Part shown: positions 19,220 to 27,627 of the stretch, piece after piece | Layout: every line of letters begins with the position of its first letter | How positions within the stretch are numbered: the first letter of the stretch is position 1 | Made by a program: the position numbers and the translations under genes | Origin: an uncultured Spirochaetales bacterium | GTDB lineage: Bacteria; Spirochaetota; Spirochaetia; Sphaerochaetales; Sphaerochaetaceae | DNA length: 64,000 nt | Assembly (NCBI GenBank): GCA_949285905.1 | Contig: CASDZV010000013.1 | Coordinates: 25,433-89,432, forward strand | Direction of reading: 5' to 3' | The notes under the pieces: generated by a model | What the model was told of the DNA's origin: nothing | Seen by the model: only the letters and a program-made list of their open reading frames with translations | Databases searched by the model: none

Positions 19220-19982
19220 GATACTAAGAAACAACAACGTCATCGCTTCATCAGAAGGGCGCACTGAGACATATCTCGTATTTCAGGATGAGTATATAGA
19301 AGGAGATGCCATCCGTCTCACAGAACTTGAGAAAGGCTTTATAACACTCCAGCTTGATGCGGTTCTTGGGCGCACCACACTGTTCACAAATGGGCAGGAC
19401 TATATCTACCCCATTCCATTTGCACAGAAACATGACTGCTATCATGAAACAGTTTACAGAGGTACAAAACACTTCCTATGGGTTCGGAAAGCCCATGAAT
19501 GGGAAACTGTGTACAGGAATCTCGCACTTAATCCGTACGACGGACACGAGAACACATCGCTCTTCCCACATGCCAAGGCCAATATAGAGACAAGAGGCGA
19601 ATCTGTTTTTGCAGCCCGCAATGCAATTGACGGCATCGTAGCCTCGAATGGGCATGGCACGTGGCCATGGTCAAGCTGGGGAATCAACAGAGATCCAAAT
19701 GCAGAGCTGACAATCGATTTCGGGCACTCGGTCTCAATTGACCGTCTGATTTTCTACACTCGTGCAGATTTCCCACACGATGCATGGTGGACAGAAGGAA
19801 CTATCACATTCTCAAGGAACAGGGAAATGCAAGTGAAACTGGAGAAGAAAGACGGACCGCAGGAGATAACATTCCCCAGAAAAACAACAAGATTCATCAA
19901 GCTTTCCAATCTCATAAAAGCAGATGATCCATCTCCATTCCCGGCACTTATCCAGCTGGAAGTCTATGGCAAGGATGCTTAA
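19209..19982 (+). CDS. CBM32/F5-8C-like carbohydrate-binding protein, cytoplasmic
   Basis: This 257-residue protein has no signal peptide. Its C-terminal half (about 120-255) looks like a discoidin/F5-8-type-C (CBM32-like) jelly roll: ARNAIDGIVASNGHG, an ordered WSSWGINRDPNAELTIDFG strand pair and a final FIKLSNLIK. The N-terminal part (EILRNNNVIASSEGRTETYLVF) is beta-rich and not recognised. The ATG at 19209 with AAGGAGA upstream overlaps the lyase gene by 11 bases. Such modules normally dock enzymes on glycans outside the cell; a free one inside the cytoplasm is odd. It may hold or act on imported oligosaccharides. It is the last gene of the operon. Confidence 0.75.
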   Translation: MRIEILRNNNVIASSEGRTETYLVFQDEYIEGDAIRLTELEKGFITLQLDAVLGRTTLFTNGQDYIYPIPFAQKHDCYHETVYRGTKHFLWVRKAHEWETVYRNLALNPYDGHENTSLFPHAKANIETRGESVFAARNAIDGIVASNGHGTWPWSSWGINRDPNAELTIDFGHSVSIDRLIFYTRADFPHDAWWTEGTITFSRNREMQVKLEKKDGPQEITFPRKTTRFIKLSNLIKADDPSPFPALIQLEVYGKDA

Positions 19983-20017
19983 GTGTAATTAACAACAAGC
20001 AGATGCTGTCATTGACG

Positions 20018-20054
20018 AAACCGAGGTTACATCAAAAGCCTCGGTTTTTGTTTT
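20018..20054 (+). terminator. intrinsic terminator of the uronate-glycan operon
   Basis: AAACCGAGG and CCTCGGTTT form a perfect 9-bp stem around a 12-base loop, followed by a T-rich tail (TTGTTTTG). It lies about 35 bases past the last stop. Confidence 0.85.
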
Positions 20055-20173
20055 GCAATAATGCTGTATCACAATCGAGACAATACATACAAACTTATTC
20101 AGCAACTCATGCAAGATTCAACAAGTCAGGAATCTCCAAGCACTACTAAAATTCAAGAAAAAGGAGATAGCTG

Positions 20174-21622
20174 ATGTCAGAAATTAAATTACCAGAGATT
20201 AAAAAATGCTTAAGTGAGAAAATTGTTGTAAAACCGATACTTTGGTCTATGTACCATATTAATGCATATCAAGGACCGTGCCGCTATGGGCAAGGATATT
20301 CCCTGACAACTGAATATGATATAGAAAGTACAAAAGAGGAATTTGAACGATTCAAACAGAGAATGAAATCCTCAGCCAATCCTGAAAAGACAATATTCCT
20401 TGAGCCTATCATTCTTCATTGGAATGAAGATTTCATCATGCGCAATAGCGTCTGGGAGGAAGCATTAAAAGATGACAATAAAGTCGACTTGTATCTTATT
20501 TGCGGAGTAAGAGTATCTGGATATTTCACTGTTGAATTAGCAAAACGAACGTGCAAGGCAATATCTTTTCTTCCTGCGGTTAAAAGTCATGTCAGATGTG
20601 ATCAAGTTGATATGAGCGCACATCTGTATGCAATTGGCAGACCGGAAGTATATCCGTGTTACGACACTGATGATCTGACAGAAACACTTGATATTCTCTG
20701 GGTAAAGAAAGTCATGAAAAGCATGAAAGTCTTCTTCCCGATAAAAAGCGCTTTTCTTTCATTCGGTTGTCAAAGTTCGTACATCAACCTTGATGATATT
20801 ACAAAACGCTTCGGTACAACATTTGCCCACGTTAATGCGCAAGAAGTCTTCGATGAAATCGACGCGCTATCAGATGATGAATTAAAAACATGTTCGGAAA
20901 TGGCAAATAATCTTGTAAAACAAGCCAAAGATGTCCACATGAGTCCAGAATTCATGAAAAATGACTACATGTTCTATCTTGCAACAAAAAAGATGATGTC
21001 GAAACGCGATTGCAATGCATTTACAATACCTTGTTTTGAAGTATGTGCAACACGAGAATTGAACAAACGGAAGTTCACTTTCTGTCTCGCAAAATCTCTT
21101 TTCAGAGAAGAAGGAATTCCTTCTGCATGTGCAGGAGATGTCGGATCGGTGATAACGAATGCCCTTCTCATGGCGATTACCAATTGTGCTCCGCATATGG
21201 GGAATACCATGGTATGGGAAAGAAACCGAAATCTGTGTCGAATTCATCACGATTCACCAACAAGATTCATGAAAGGCTATGACAAGCCAATGATGCCATT
21301 TGAATTAGTTAACTTTGCCCTTGATGGCTGGGGAACAACTATCAGATATGATTTCTCTCAGGATATAGGAAGCCCCGTCACACTTGTAAACCTCAGTCCT
21401 GACATGAAAAAAATAATGATTGTGAACGGAGAAATTGAAGGGTGTGAAAATTTCCTTACACCAGAATGTACATTGGCAATGCGTTTTTATGTAAAAGATG
21501 CCAATCATTTCCTCGATTGCCAAAAATATGTTGGACATCATTTTGGTATGGTTTATGGGAACTGGACTGAAAAGATTAAGACGATAGCAAAATCATTCAA
21601 CCTTGAAATACTCGAAGCCTGA
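20174..21622 (+). CDS. L-fucose/L-arabinose isomerase family protein
   Basis: This 482-residue protein belongs to the FucI/AraA-like sugar isomerase superfamily. The C-terminal half carries the recognisable block NAFTIPCFEVCATRELNKR, then EEGIPSACAGDVGSVITNALL and APHMGNTMVW, matching the metal-binding glutamate/aspartate region of fucose isomerase-like proteins. It probably interconverts an aldose and a ketose, or acts on a related sugar; the exact substrate is unknown and it is far from classical FucI. AAAAAGGAGATAGC precedes the ATG. It shares a transcript with the following cysteine desulfurase. The 55-nt leader and the gene itself are noticeably AT-richer than the operon before. Confidence 0.72.
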   Translation: MSEIKLPEIKKCLSEKIVVKPILWSMYHINAYQGPCRYGQGYSLTTEYDIESTKEEFERFKQRMKSSANPEKTIFLEPIILHWNEDFIMRNSVWEEALKDDNKVDLYLICGVRVSGYFTVELAKRTCKAISFLPAVKSHVRCDQVDMSAHLYAIGRPEVYPCYDTDDLTETLDILWVKKVMKSMKVFFPIKSAFLSFGCQSSYINLDDITKRFGTTFAHVNAQEVFDEIDALSDDELKTCSEMANNLVKQAKDVHMSPEFMKNDYMFYLATKKMMSKRDCNAFTIPCFEVCATRELNKRKFTFCLAKSLFREEGIPSACAGDVGSVITNALLMAITNCAPHMGNTMVWERNRNLCRIHHDSPTRFMKGYDKPMMPFELVNFALDGWGTTIRYDFSQDIGSPVTLVNLSPDMKKIMIVNGEIEGCENFLTPECTLAMRFYVKDANHFLDCQKYVGHHFGMVYGNWTEKIKTIAKSFNLEILEA

Positions 21623-21641
21623 CTGACAGGAAGGATGTATT

Positions 21642-22763
21642 GTGATTTATCTGGATAACTGCTCATCAACACAAGTATCCGAAGAAGTTGCTAGCATGGT
21701 AAAAGAGACCATGCTGGCCAACTTTGCCAACCCATCAGCCTCATATTTCATCGGGGCAGAAGCATACAAAGCAATTGGTATGGCAAGATCGCAGGTAGCC
21801 AAAATAATAGCTTGTGAACCTTCTAAAATAGTATTTACCTCTGGAGGAACCGAAAGCAATAATCTAGCAATATTAGGATGCGCCAAAAAGCATCCAGAAA
21901 AACGACATATTATTACAACGGCTATTGAGCATGATTCAGTTCTTAATGCTTGTCGCTTTTTGGAATCCATAGGATACGAAGTCAACTATATCATGCCAAA
22001 TGATGAAGGAAACATCGAAGCAGAAGAAATTGTAAATGCAATACGAGATGATACATTGCTTGTTTCATGCATGAGTGTGAACAATGAAACCGGAGCAATA
22101 CTCCCTATTTCTAAAATATGCGAAAAAGTAAAGGAGCGAAACTCTGAAATAATTATCCATTCTGATTGTGTTCAGGGATACGGAAAAATACCATTTAAGA
22201 TATATGAAAACAAATTAGATCTTCTTAGTGCTAGCGCTCATAAAATACATGGGCCAAAAGGAATTGGCCTGCTCTATCAACGGACAAACAATCTGATTGC
22301 CCCCCTTTCCTATGGAGGTAAACAAGAGAACGGAATACATCCTGGTACGGAGAATGTACAATCAATATGCGGTTTTGGAATGGCTGCTGATCAGGCAGCA
22401 TATAAACTTATTGACAAAATGGAGGCTGCTATAAAATTAAAAACTTATTTGATAGAACTATTATCAAATGAGTTAAAAGACATTTGTATCAACAGTCCTC
22501 CGAACAGTTCTCCATACATACTAAACTTTTCATTCCCCAGATCAAACTCCGTAGACATTATAAGATACCTGAGTCTAAATGAGATATATGTCTCATCAGC
22601 TTCATCCTGTACAAAGGGAAAGGAAAGTCATGTACTCAAAGCAATGGGACTAGCCAAGAATATAATCAACAGTTCAATACGGATAGGACTAAGCAAATAC
22701 ACAACCAGCAAGGATATCGAAACTTTAGTAGATACACTCAGGCTATACCAGAATCAGCTATAA
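21642..22763 (+). CDS. cysteine desulfurase family protein (NifS/IscS type)
   Basis: This 373-residue PLP enzyme is of the class V aminotransferase fold. Recognisable residues are H97 (AIEHDSV), D175 and Q178 (HSDCVQ), the PLP lysine K201 (SASAHKIHGPKG) and the persulfide-forming C323 in VSSASSCTKGKESHVLKAMG. All key residues of an active cysteine desulfurase are therefore present. The start is a GTG at 21642. Sulfur donation to Fe-S clusters, tRNA or a cofactor is the normal role, but no IscU, ThiI or tRNA-modification gene is adjacent. Its partner in the operon is a sugar-isomerase-like gene. The 3' end overlaps the convergent AraC gene by 10 bases. Confidence 0.85.
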   Translation: MIYLDNCSSTQVSEEVASMVKETMLANFANPSASYFIGAEAYKAIGMARSQVAKIIACEPSKIVFTSGGTESNNLAILGCAKKHPEKRHIITTAIEHDSVLNACRFLESIGYEVNYIMPNDEGNIEAEEIVNAIRDDTLLVSCMSVNNETGAILPISKICEKVKERNSEIIIHSDCVQGYGKIPFKIYENKLDLLSASAHKIHGPKGIGLLYQRTNNLIAPLSYGGKQENGIHPGTENVQSICGFGMAADQAAYKLIDKMEAAIKLKTYLIELLSNELKDICINSPPNSSPYILNFSFPRSNSVDIIRYLSLNEIYVSSASSCTKGKESHVLKAMGLAKNIINSSIRIGLSKYTTSKDIETLVDTLRLYQNQL

Positions 22764-23587
22764 GCAACCTGTTTATAATCAAGCCCTCTGTAATACAACC
22801 TGTATTGGCGGGGGGACATTCCAATCTTTTTCAAAAATGTTGAATTGTAATTTGAAAGATTATTGTATCCAGCCTCAAATGAAATATCCGTAATAAGCTT
22901 GTCCGTTACAATTAACTCGCTCTGCGTCCTGCCAATTCTGCAGCATTGAAGGAATTTCATTGGTGGCTGTTCGTATGTATCACTAAATCTATGAGAAATC
23001 AGAGATTCGCTTACGTGAAATATGTCACTCAAGAATTCAAGAGTCATCTCTGTATTATCAAAATGGCAGCTTATGTATCTGAATATATCATTAGATAAAA
23101 CATCATATTTTATATTTGATTCTGCCCAAACATGGGACTTGCTATTTTCATGCACAAAATCCAATACACATGAGATGAAATCATCTACACCTTTCTTGGC
23201 TTTAACTGAATTAATACTCAGATTTTCATATATACTCTCAAAACTCCTTGCTAAGAATTCAAAACGTGAACCGGAAACACATATGATACCTTTAGAACTA
23301 TCAGCACGTATTAAATCTGAAAAGTTTTCAACTCCTAAACAGAAATAATCCATATTTCTGTTTTTTTCTATTTTCTCGTAATGAGTCATGCCCTGAGGAC
23401 AAATTATCACATCTCCTTTTTTTACTTGTCGAGAAATACCATCCAATACATATTCGCTCTTTCCATTTACTATAAGTATTATTTCATCGACTTTTTCATG
23501 TAAGTGAATGAGTCTCTGCACTTTTGAACTATTATGATGATAAAGTTTGCTTATAAAACGAATATTCACTCTTTCCTTCATCCTCAA
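22754..23587 (-). CDS. AraC family transcriptional regulator
   Basis: This 277-residue protein has an N-terminal cupin-type effector domain (LHEKVDEIILIVNGKSEYVLDG, then KKGDVIICPQGMTHYEK). A C-terminal AraC helix-turn-helix pair occupies about residues 175-270 (MTLEFLSDIFHVSESLISHRFSDTYEQPPMKFLQ and ITDISFEAGYNNLSNYNSTFLKKIG). It probably responds to a sugar and regulates the surrounding AT-rich locus. It lies 42 bases after the LacI-type gene and could be co-transcribed with it. It converges with the cysteine desulfurase gene. Confidence 0.9.
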   Translation of the reverse strand: MRMKERVNIRFISKLYHHNSSKVQRLIHLHEKVDEIILIVNGKSEYVLDGISRQVKKGDVIICPQGMTHYEKIEKNRNMDYFCLGVENFSDLIRADSSKGIICVSGSRFEFLARSFESIYENLSINSVKAKKGVDDFISCVLDFVHENSKSHVWAESNIKYDVLSNDIFRYISCHFDNTEMTLEFLSDIFHVSESLISHRFSDTYEQPPMKFLQCCRIGRTQSELIVTDKLITDISFEAGYNNLSNYNSTFLKKIGMSPRQYRLYYRGLDYKQVAYS

Positions 23588-23629
23588 TCCCCATTATCAC
23601 ATATTATTTCCTCAGGATGTTGCATAATA

Positions 23630-24670
23630 TTACGAAGATCCTACTAAGCGATATTCTTCTTCTCCATAAGGCATATTTTCTGCAAAAAATATGTCAACTT
23701 GTATCTCTATGTCCTCAATCTGCTGACAAAGCATTATGGATCTGTAAAGCTGATATACGCCTTCATATCCCTGCGTAAATGGTCGCTGGGAAAGAATACA
23801 ACCTATCTGTCCTTTGGATAATGCATTCTTATTATCTAGTGTAAAATCATACGTCACAATCGAAGCATAATCACTTTTGTCAGCAGTATTTAAAATCTCG
23901 CCAAAGTAATGTCCGGCAGAGCAAGGGCTGAAAATACCATCTATACGGCCAAATTCTTTAGAAATACGATTAATCAAAGCTGGTATTTCGGAAGGATTTT
24001 TAAGATTCTCTTCAATTATATTCTCGCTTTTCCCTGCCTCAGAATAGTAATCTCGAAAACCTCTTATACGTTCCTTGCTGATATATGAATCATTGAAGCT
24101 GAATGTAAGAATATTATCTGCACCTGGAGCCATCATTGAAAGTATACGCCCTGCAATACGGCCGCCTTTATAAGAATCCTCACCAATCTTACAAAGCGGC
24201 ATAGCATCAGGGACAACAGAATCTAATAGAATAAAATTACATTCTGAATGTCGTAACATGAATTCCTTAGCTTCTTTAAGACATTTTGGTATGATAATAA
24301 AAGATTTAATTCCGTCTGCAAGCAGCATGTTGCATACTTTCGTAAATGATCCAATTTCATTCCGGTCATATTCTTCCATTCTAACCTTGTAAGAAAAATC
24401 CGCCAAATCCTTCTGCGCTTTCAACACTCCTCGAAAAACAAGATTCCAATACCCATTCTCAGAAGATAGGAGAGGAGAGACAAAACCAACTACCATATTT
24501 GAATTAAGTTTTAAATTCCTAGCACATAAATTCGGTTTATAATCATTGTCATTGATTATTTTCTTAATTCTAGACTTCTTATCTGCTCTGACATAACCTC
24601 GGTTATGTATCACTCGATCCACCGTTCCTGTTGAAACATCAGCAAGTCTTGCAATTTCCTTTATTGTCAT
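23630..24670 (-). CDS. LacI family transcriptional regulator
   Basis: This 346-residue repressor has a LacI helix-turn-helix (TIKEIARLADVSTGTVDRVIHNRGYV) and a periplasmic-binding-protein-like effector domain (GFVSPLLSSENGYWN; FIIIPKCLKEAKEF; FGRIDGIFSPCSAGHYFGE). The VDRVIHNRG wording is typical of the subgroup found with ribose-type ABC importers. The ATG at 24670 is preceded by GAGGTG; the 27 extra residues of the longer frame would overlap the upstream gene and carry no domain. It is encoded at the end of the importer operon, so an autoregulated sugar response is likely. Confidence 0.88.
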   Translation of the reverse strand: MTIKEIARLADVSTGTVDRVIHNRGYVRADKKSRIKKIINDNDYKPNLCARNLKLNSNMVVGFVSPLLSSENGYWNLVFRGVLKAQKDLADFSYKVRMEEYDRNEIGSFTKVCNMLLADGIKSFIIIPKCLKEAKEFMLRHSECNFILLDSVVPDAMPLCKIGEDSYKGGRIAGRILSMMAPGADNILTFSFNDSYISKERIRGFRDYYSEAGKSENIIEENLKNPSEIPALINRISKEFGRIDGIFSPCSAGHYFGEILNTADKSDYASIVTYDFTLDNKNALSKGQIGCILSQRPFTQGYEGVYQLYRSIMLCQQIEDIEIQVDIFFAENMPYGEEEYRLVGSS

Positions 24671-24680
24671 AACACCTCGG

Positions 24681-25697
24681 TTATTTTCTGATATGATAAA
24701 GAGAGACGTCTCCCACGCCATGATTCGCAGAAAGAATAAATGCTCCATCATTAGTTGAATAGACTGATATCTGAGTCGGACCTACATCCTCATCAATAAT
24801 AGATTTAAGCTTTCCTTCTATCGAATAAAGTTCAAGTCGTCTATCTCCTCCTCTACTTCCAACTATTACACAATCCTCTCCTAAAATATTGCCACACCAT
24901 ATGACATGTCCAAACGAAATATTAGACGTCCAAATTAATTTTGCTTTACTATCATCTATTTCATAAACTGCAACGGAATTACCATGAAAAGGTTCAATTG
25001 TTGCCATTACTATTTTTTCATCAGACGAACAAACACACAAATCACTTGTTGGAGCATCTGATATAACTATTGGTATAATTTCTTTCCCCGCAGAATAAAG
25101 AGAGAAGTCAAAATATAAAACTCCTTCATCAGAAGCAACGTATAAATGGCTGTCATTGAATATATAAAGCCCGTGATTTTTTACAAGCCCGCCATATATC
25201 TTCTTGAATTTCCATTCACCATTTTTAATAGATTCATCAATTGAAGCCAGATACACAGATCCTGGCATACTCCAATCATCTTGGAAATTCTTATCTTCAC
25301 ACAGTGTACAAGCAATCAGAAAATTCTCTTTTAATCCTTTGACAACACCGATACGATGACAGAAAGGCAATTGGGCTATTGGTGTCCGATTCCAAACTTC
25401 AGAGTAATTCTTACCCACAGAATCAAGGATGCTGATTTCGGCCTCTTTTGATTGGAAAACTGGATAGAACTTATCAATACATAATGCTTTATCTGAAAAT
25501 GGCAGCTGAATAATATTCATAACTCCACTCTCTCCTCTCCAGAATGGAGTCACCTGAAATTTATCTGAGTCAATCAGGTATGCTCCTTCTCCCCTATCTT
25601 CACTTGCAACAGCATAATATCTTCTATTTCCCAAATTAAGGCACTCTGCAACGTATACTCCTTTCAAATTCATTAATTTCTTTTTCTCAATATGCAT
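24681..25697 (-). CDS. uncharacterised cytosolic protein, beta-propeller-like
   Basis: I do not recognise this 338-residue protein. It has no signal peptide or membrane segment. It is rich in short beta-strand stretches separated by turns, repeating roughly every 45-55 residues (for example SVYLASID, HLYVASDEGVLYFDF, VAVYEID, DCVIVGSRGGDRRLELYSIEG). That suggests a six- or seven-bladed propeller such as a lactonase-like or sensor fold. The ATG at 25697 was preferred; a TTG at 25706 would overlap the permease stop by four bases. It sits between the permease and LacI genes of the importer operon, so a role in the same unknown sugar pathway is inferred. Confidence 0.6.
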   Translation of the reverse strand: MHIEKKKLMNLKGVYVAECLNLGNRRYYAVASEDRGEGAYLIDSDKFQVTPFWRGESGVMNIIQLPFSDKALCIDKFYPVFQSKEAEISILDSVGKNYSEVWNRTPIAQLPFCHRIGVVKGLKENFLIACTLCEDKNFQDDWSMPGSVYLASIDESIKNGEWKFKKIYGGLVKNHGLYIFNDSHLYVASDEGVLYFDFSLYSAGKEIIPIVISDAPTSDLCVCSSDEKIVMATIEPFHGNSVAVYEIDDSKAKLIWTSNISFGHVIWCGNILGEDCVIVGSRGGDRRLELYSIEGKLKSIIDEDVGPTQISVYSTNDGAFILSANHGVGDVSLYHIRK

Positions 25698-25702
25698 AGC
25701 AC

Positions 25703-26680
25703 TCAACCTGCCTTTTTTGTTTTTTCTGATTTTTCTATATTGATGCTGCCAGTACTTTTGTTCTTTACATACATATCAAGAACCACAGAGGCAACTATTA
25801 CTAAACCATTCACAAGAGACTGCGCAAGACTCGAAATACCAAGCAAATTCATTCCATTGACAATTAGTATCAAAATCAATGCTCCGACAACTGTACCAGG
25901 GATACCACCTTCTCCTCCTGACATTGATGTACCACCCATAACAACAGCAGCAACAGCCAGCATTTGATACTGATCTCCAATACCTGACTGCGCTGCATTC
26001 ATTCTTGAGGCAAGCATAATTCCAGCAATAGAAGCACAGACTCCACTTGAAATAAATGTCATAACCAGAATTCTCTTCGTTTTTATGCCTGAATACATTG
26101 ATGTCTGCGGATTAGCGCCTACGCAATAAACTTGCTTCCCGAAATTTGTGCGAGAAAGCAACACGTAAAATAGAAAGACCAAAACCAAAGTATAAATTAC
26201 CATCACAGGAACAACGCCCAAAACAAAGCCTGTTCCTAGAAATAGAAATGAATCAGGAAAGCCATAAAGAATGTTTCCATTCATAAGAATCAATGAAAAC
26301 CCATTAGCTATATAACTCATACCATAAGTTGCAACGAAGGCGGGCAGTCCGATATAACCTGTCAAAACTCCATTGGTGAATCCAAAAACTACTCCAATAA
26401 GTAAAGTTATTGCTATCGACAATGGCGTAGCAATTCCCATATTAAGCAATGTAGCGCAGAAACATGCCGACAAAGACATAACTCCTGCAACCGAAAGATC
26501 TATTCCTCTTGAAATCACAACAAGAGTCATACCCAAACCAAGGACCACAAGGACAGCCGCCTGGCGTAATACATTCATTATGTTTGAAATCTTAAGGAAA
26601 CTTTCATTCGTGAGCGCAAGAATAAAACACAATGCAAAGAGTATCACTATCTTGAAATATTTCTTATCAAAAATCTTCAT
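25703..26680 (-). CDS. ribose-type ABC transporter permease (RbsC family), second
   Basis: This 325-residue permease of the BPD_transp_2 family has eight to ten hydrophobic segments. Typical motifs are GLGMTLVVISRGIDLSVAGVMSLSA near the N-terminus, LPAFVATYGM in the middle and AVAAVVMGGTSMSGGEGGIPGTVVGALIL near the C-terminus. It forms the membrane channel with the neighbouring permease of the same family. AAAGGAGAG precedes the ATG at 26680, which follows the upstream stop by two bases. Confidence 0.92.
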   Translation of the reverse strand: MKIFDKKYFKIVILFALCFILALTNESFLKISNIMNVLRQAAVLVVLGLGMTLVVISRGIDLSVAGVMSLSACFCATLLNMGIATPLSIAITLLIGVVFGFTNGVLTGYIGLPAFVATYGMSYIANGFSLILMNGNILYGFPDSFLFLGTGFVLGVVPVMVIYTLVLVFLFYVLLSRTNFGKQVYCVGANPQTSMYSGIKTKRILVMTFISSGVCASIAGIMLASRMNAAQSGIGDQYQMLAVAAVVMGGTSMSGGEGGIPGTVVGALILILIVNGMNLLGISSLAQSLVNGLVIVASVVLDMYVKNKSTGSINIEKSEKTKKAG

Positions 26681-26682
26681 GC

Positions 26683-27627
26683 TTAACTCTCCTTTTCTGC
26701 CTTCTTGCATATCGCATCAATGGAAATAGCCAAGACTACAATAAAACCAACTAGCGTGGACTGATATTTTGGCGCAACGCCGCACATGTTCAGCCCATTT
26801 CTTATTAGACAGATGAAAACAACACCAAGAATTGTTTTCTCCAATCCCCCTCTTCCTGCTATAAATGAATTCCCTCCGATTATGCTTGCGGCTATTGAAT
26901 CAAATTCCCAGCCGACCCCACTGCTGGCATGCCCGCTGGCAGCTCTTGCTGCAAACATTATCCCTGCACAACCTGCAAGCAATCCAGTTACAGTGAAAAT
27001 AAATGCTTCAACTTTTTTCACGTTAATTCCCGAAAGGAATAAAGCTTCCCTGTTTCCGCCTAACCCATGAACGTTTCTGCCAAGTGAAGTATATTTCAGC
27101 AAAAAGGCCATCAGAATATAAATTGCTGCCGCAATCAGAATTATTACGGGGAACCCTCCCAGAATCCGTCCATCAGCAATATACCGGAATGAGCGTCGGA
27201 GGGCCGGAACTGACAGGCCACCGGAAATCAAAAGGCCGCATCCAAAAAATATATTGCCAACGCCATATGTTGCAATAAAATATGGAAGCCTGAATTTTGA
27301 AACCAGCAAGCCATTTAACATGCCTATTCCCAGTGCGACTATAAGAGCTAACAATATGCACAAAACCAAAGGGAATCCCGCATTAATCATATATGCACAC
27401 ATAAGCCCTGTAAAACTCATAACATAACCAAGCGAAAGATCAGTACCACCTAGAAGGATGATCATAGTTTGCCCAATAGACAATACAAGTAACGGGGAGG
27501 CCTGAATTAGGATATTGAGCATATTGCTAACAGACAAAAAATTGTCAGCAAAAATACTGAATGTAAGGACAGCTGCAAACAAAAGGAACGCAACTGGGGG
27601 AATAGATTTCAACTTCATATTAATCAT
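26683..27627 (-). CDS. ribose-type ABC transporter permease (RbsC family), first
   Basis: This 314-residue permease is paralogous to the next one: SIGQTMIILLGGTDLSLGYVMSFTG, LPYFIATYGVGNI and SIIGGNSFIAGRGGLEKTILGVVFI. Two different permeases imply a heterodimeric channel, as in autoinducer-2, rhamnose and several pentose importers. AAGGAGAAGAAC precedes the ATG, which overlaps the ATPase stop by four bases (ATGA). Confidence 0.92.
   Translation of the reverse strand: MINMKLKSIPPVAFLLFAAVLTFSIFADNFLSVSNMLNILIQASPLLVLSIGQTMIILLGGTDLSLGYVMSFTGLMCAYMINAGFPLVLCILLALIVALGIGMLNGLLVSKFRLPYFIATYGVGNIFFGCGLLISGGLSVPALRRSFRYIADGRILGGFPVIILIAAAIYILMAFLLKYTSLGRNVHGLGGNREALFLSGINVKKVEAFIFTVTGLLAGCAGIMFAARAASGHASSGVGWEFDSIAASIIGGNSFIAGRGGLEKTILGVVFICLIRNGLNMCGVAPKYQSTLVGFIVVLAISIDAICKKAEKES

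Noticed and set aside
20018..20054. Reading the hairpin before the isomerase gene as a riboswitch for that gene
   Set aside because: It is a simple perfect stem with a T-run placed 35 bases after the preceding stop, best explained as the upstream operon's terminator.
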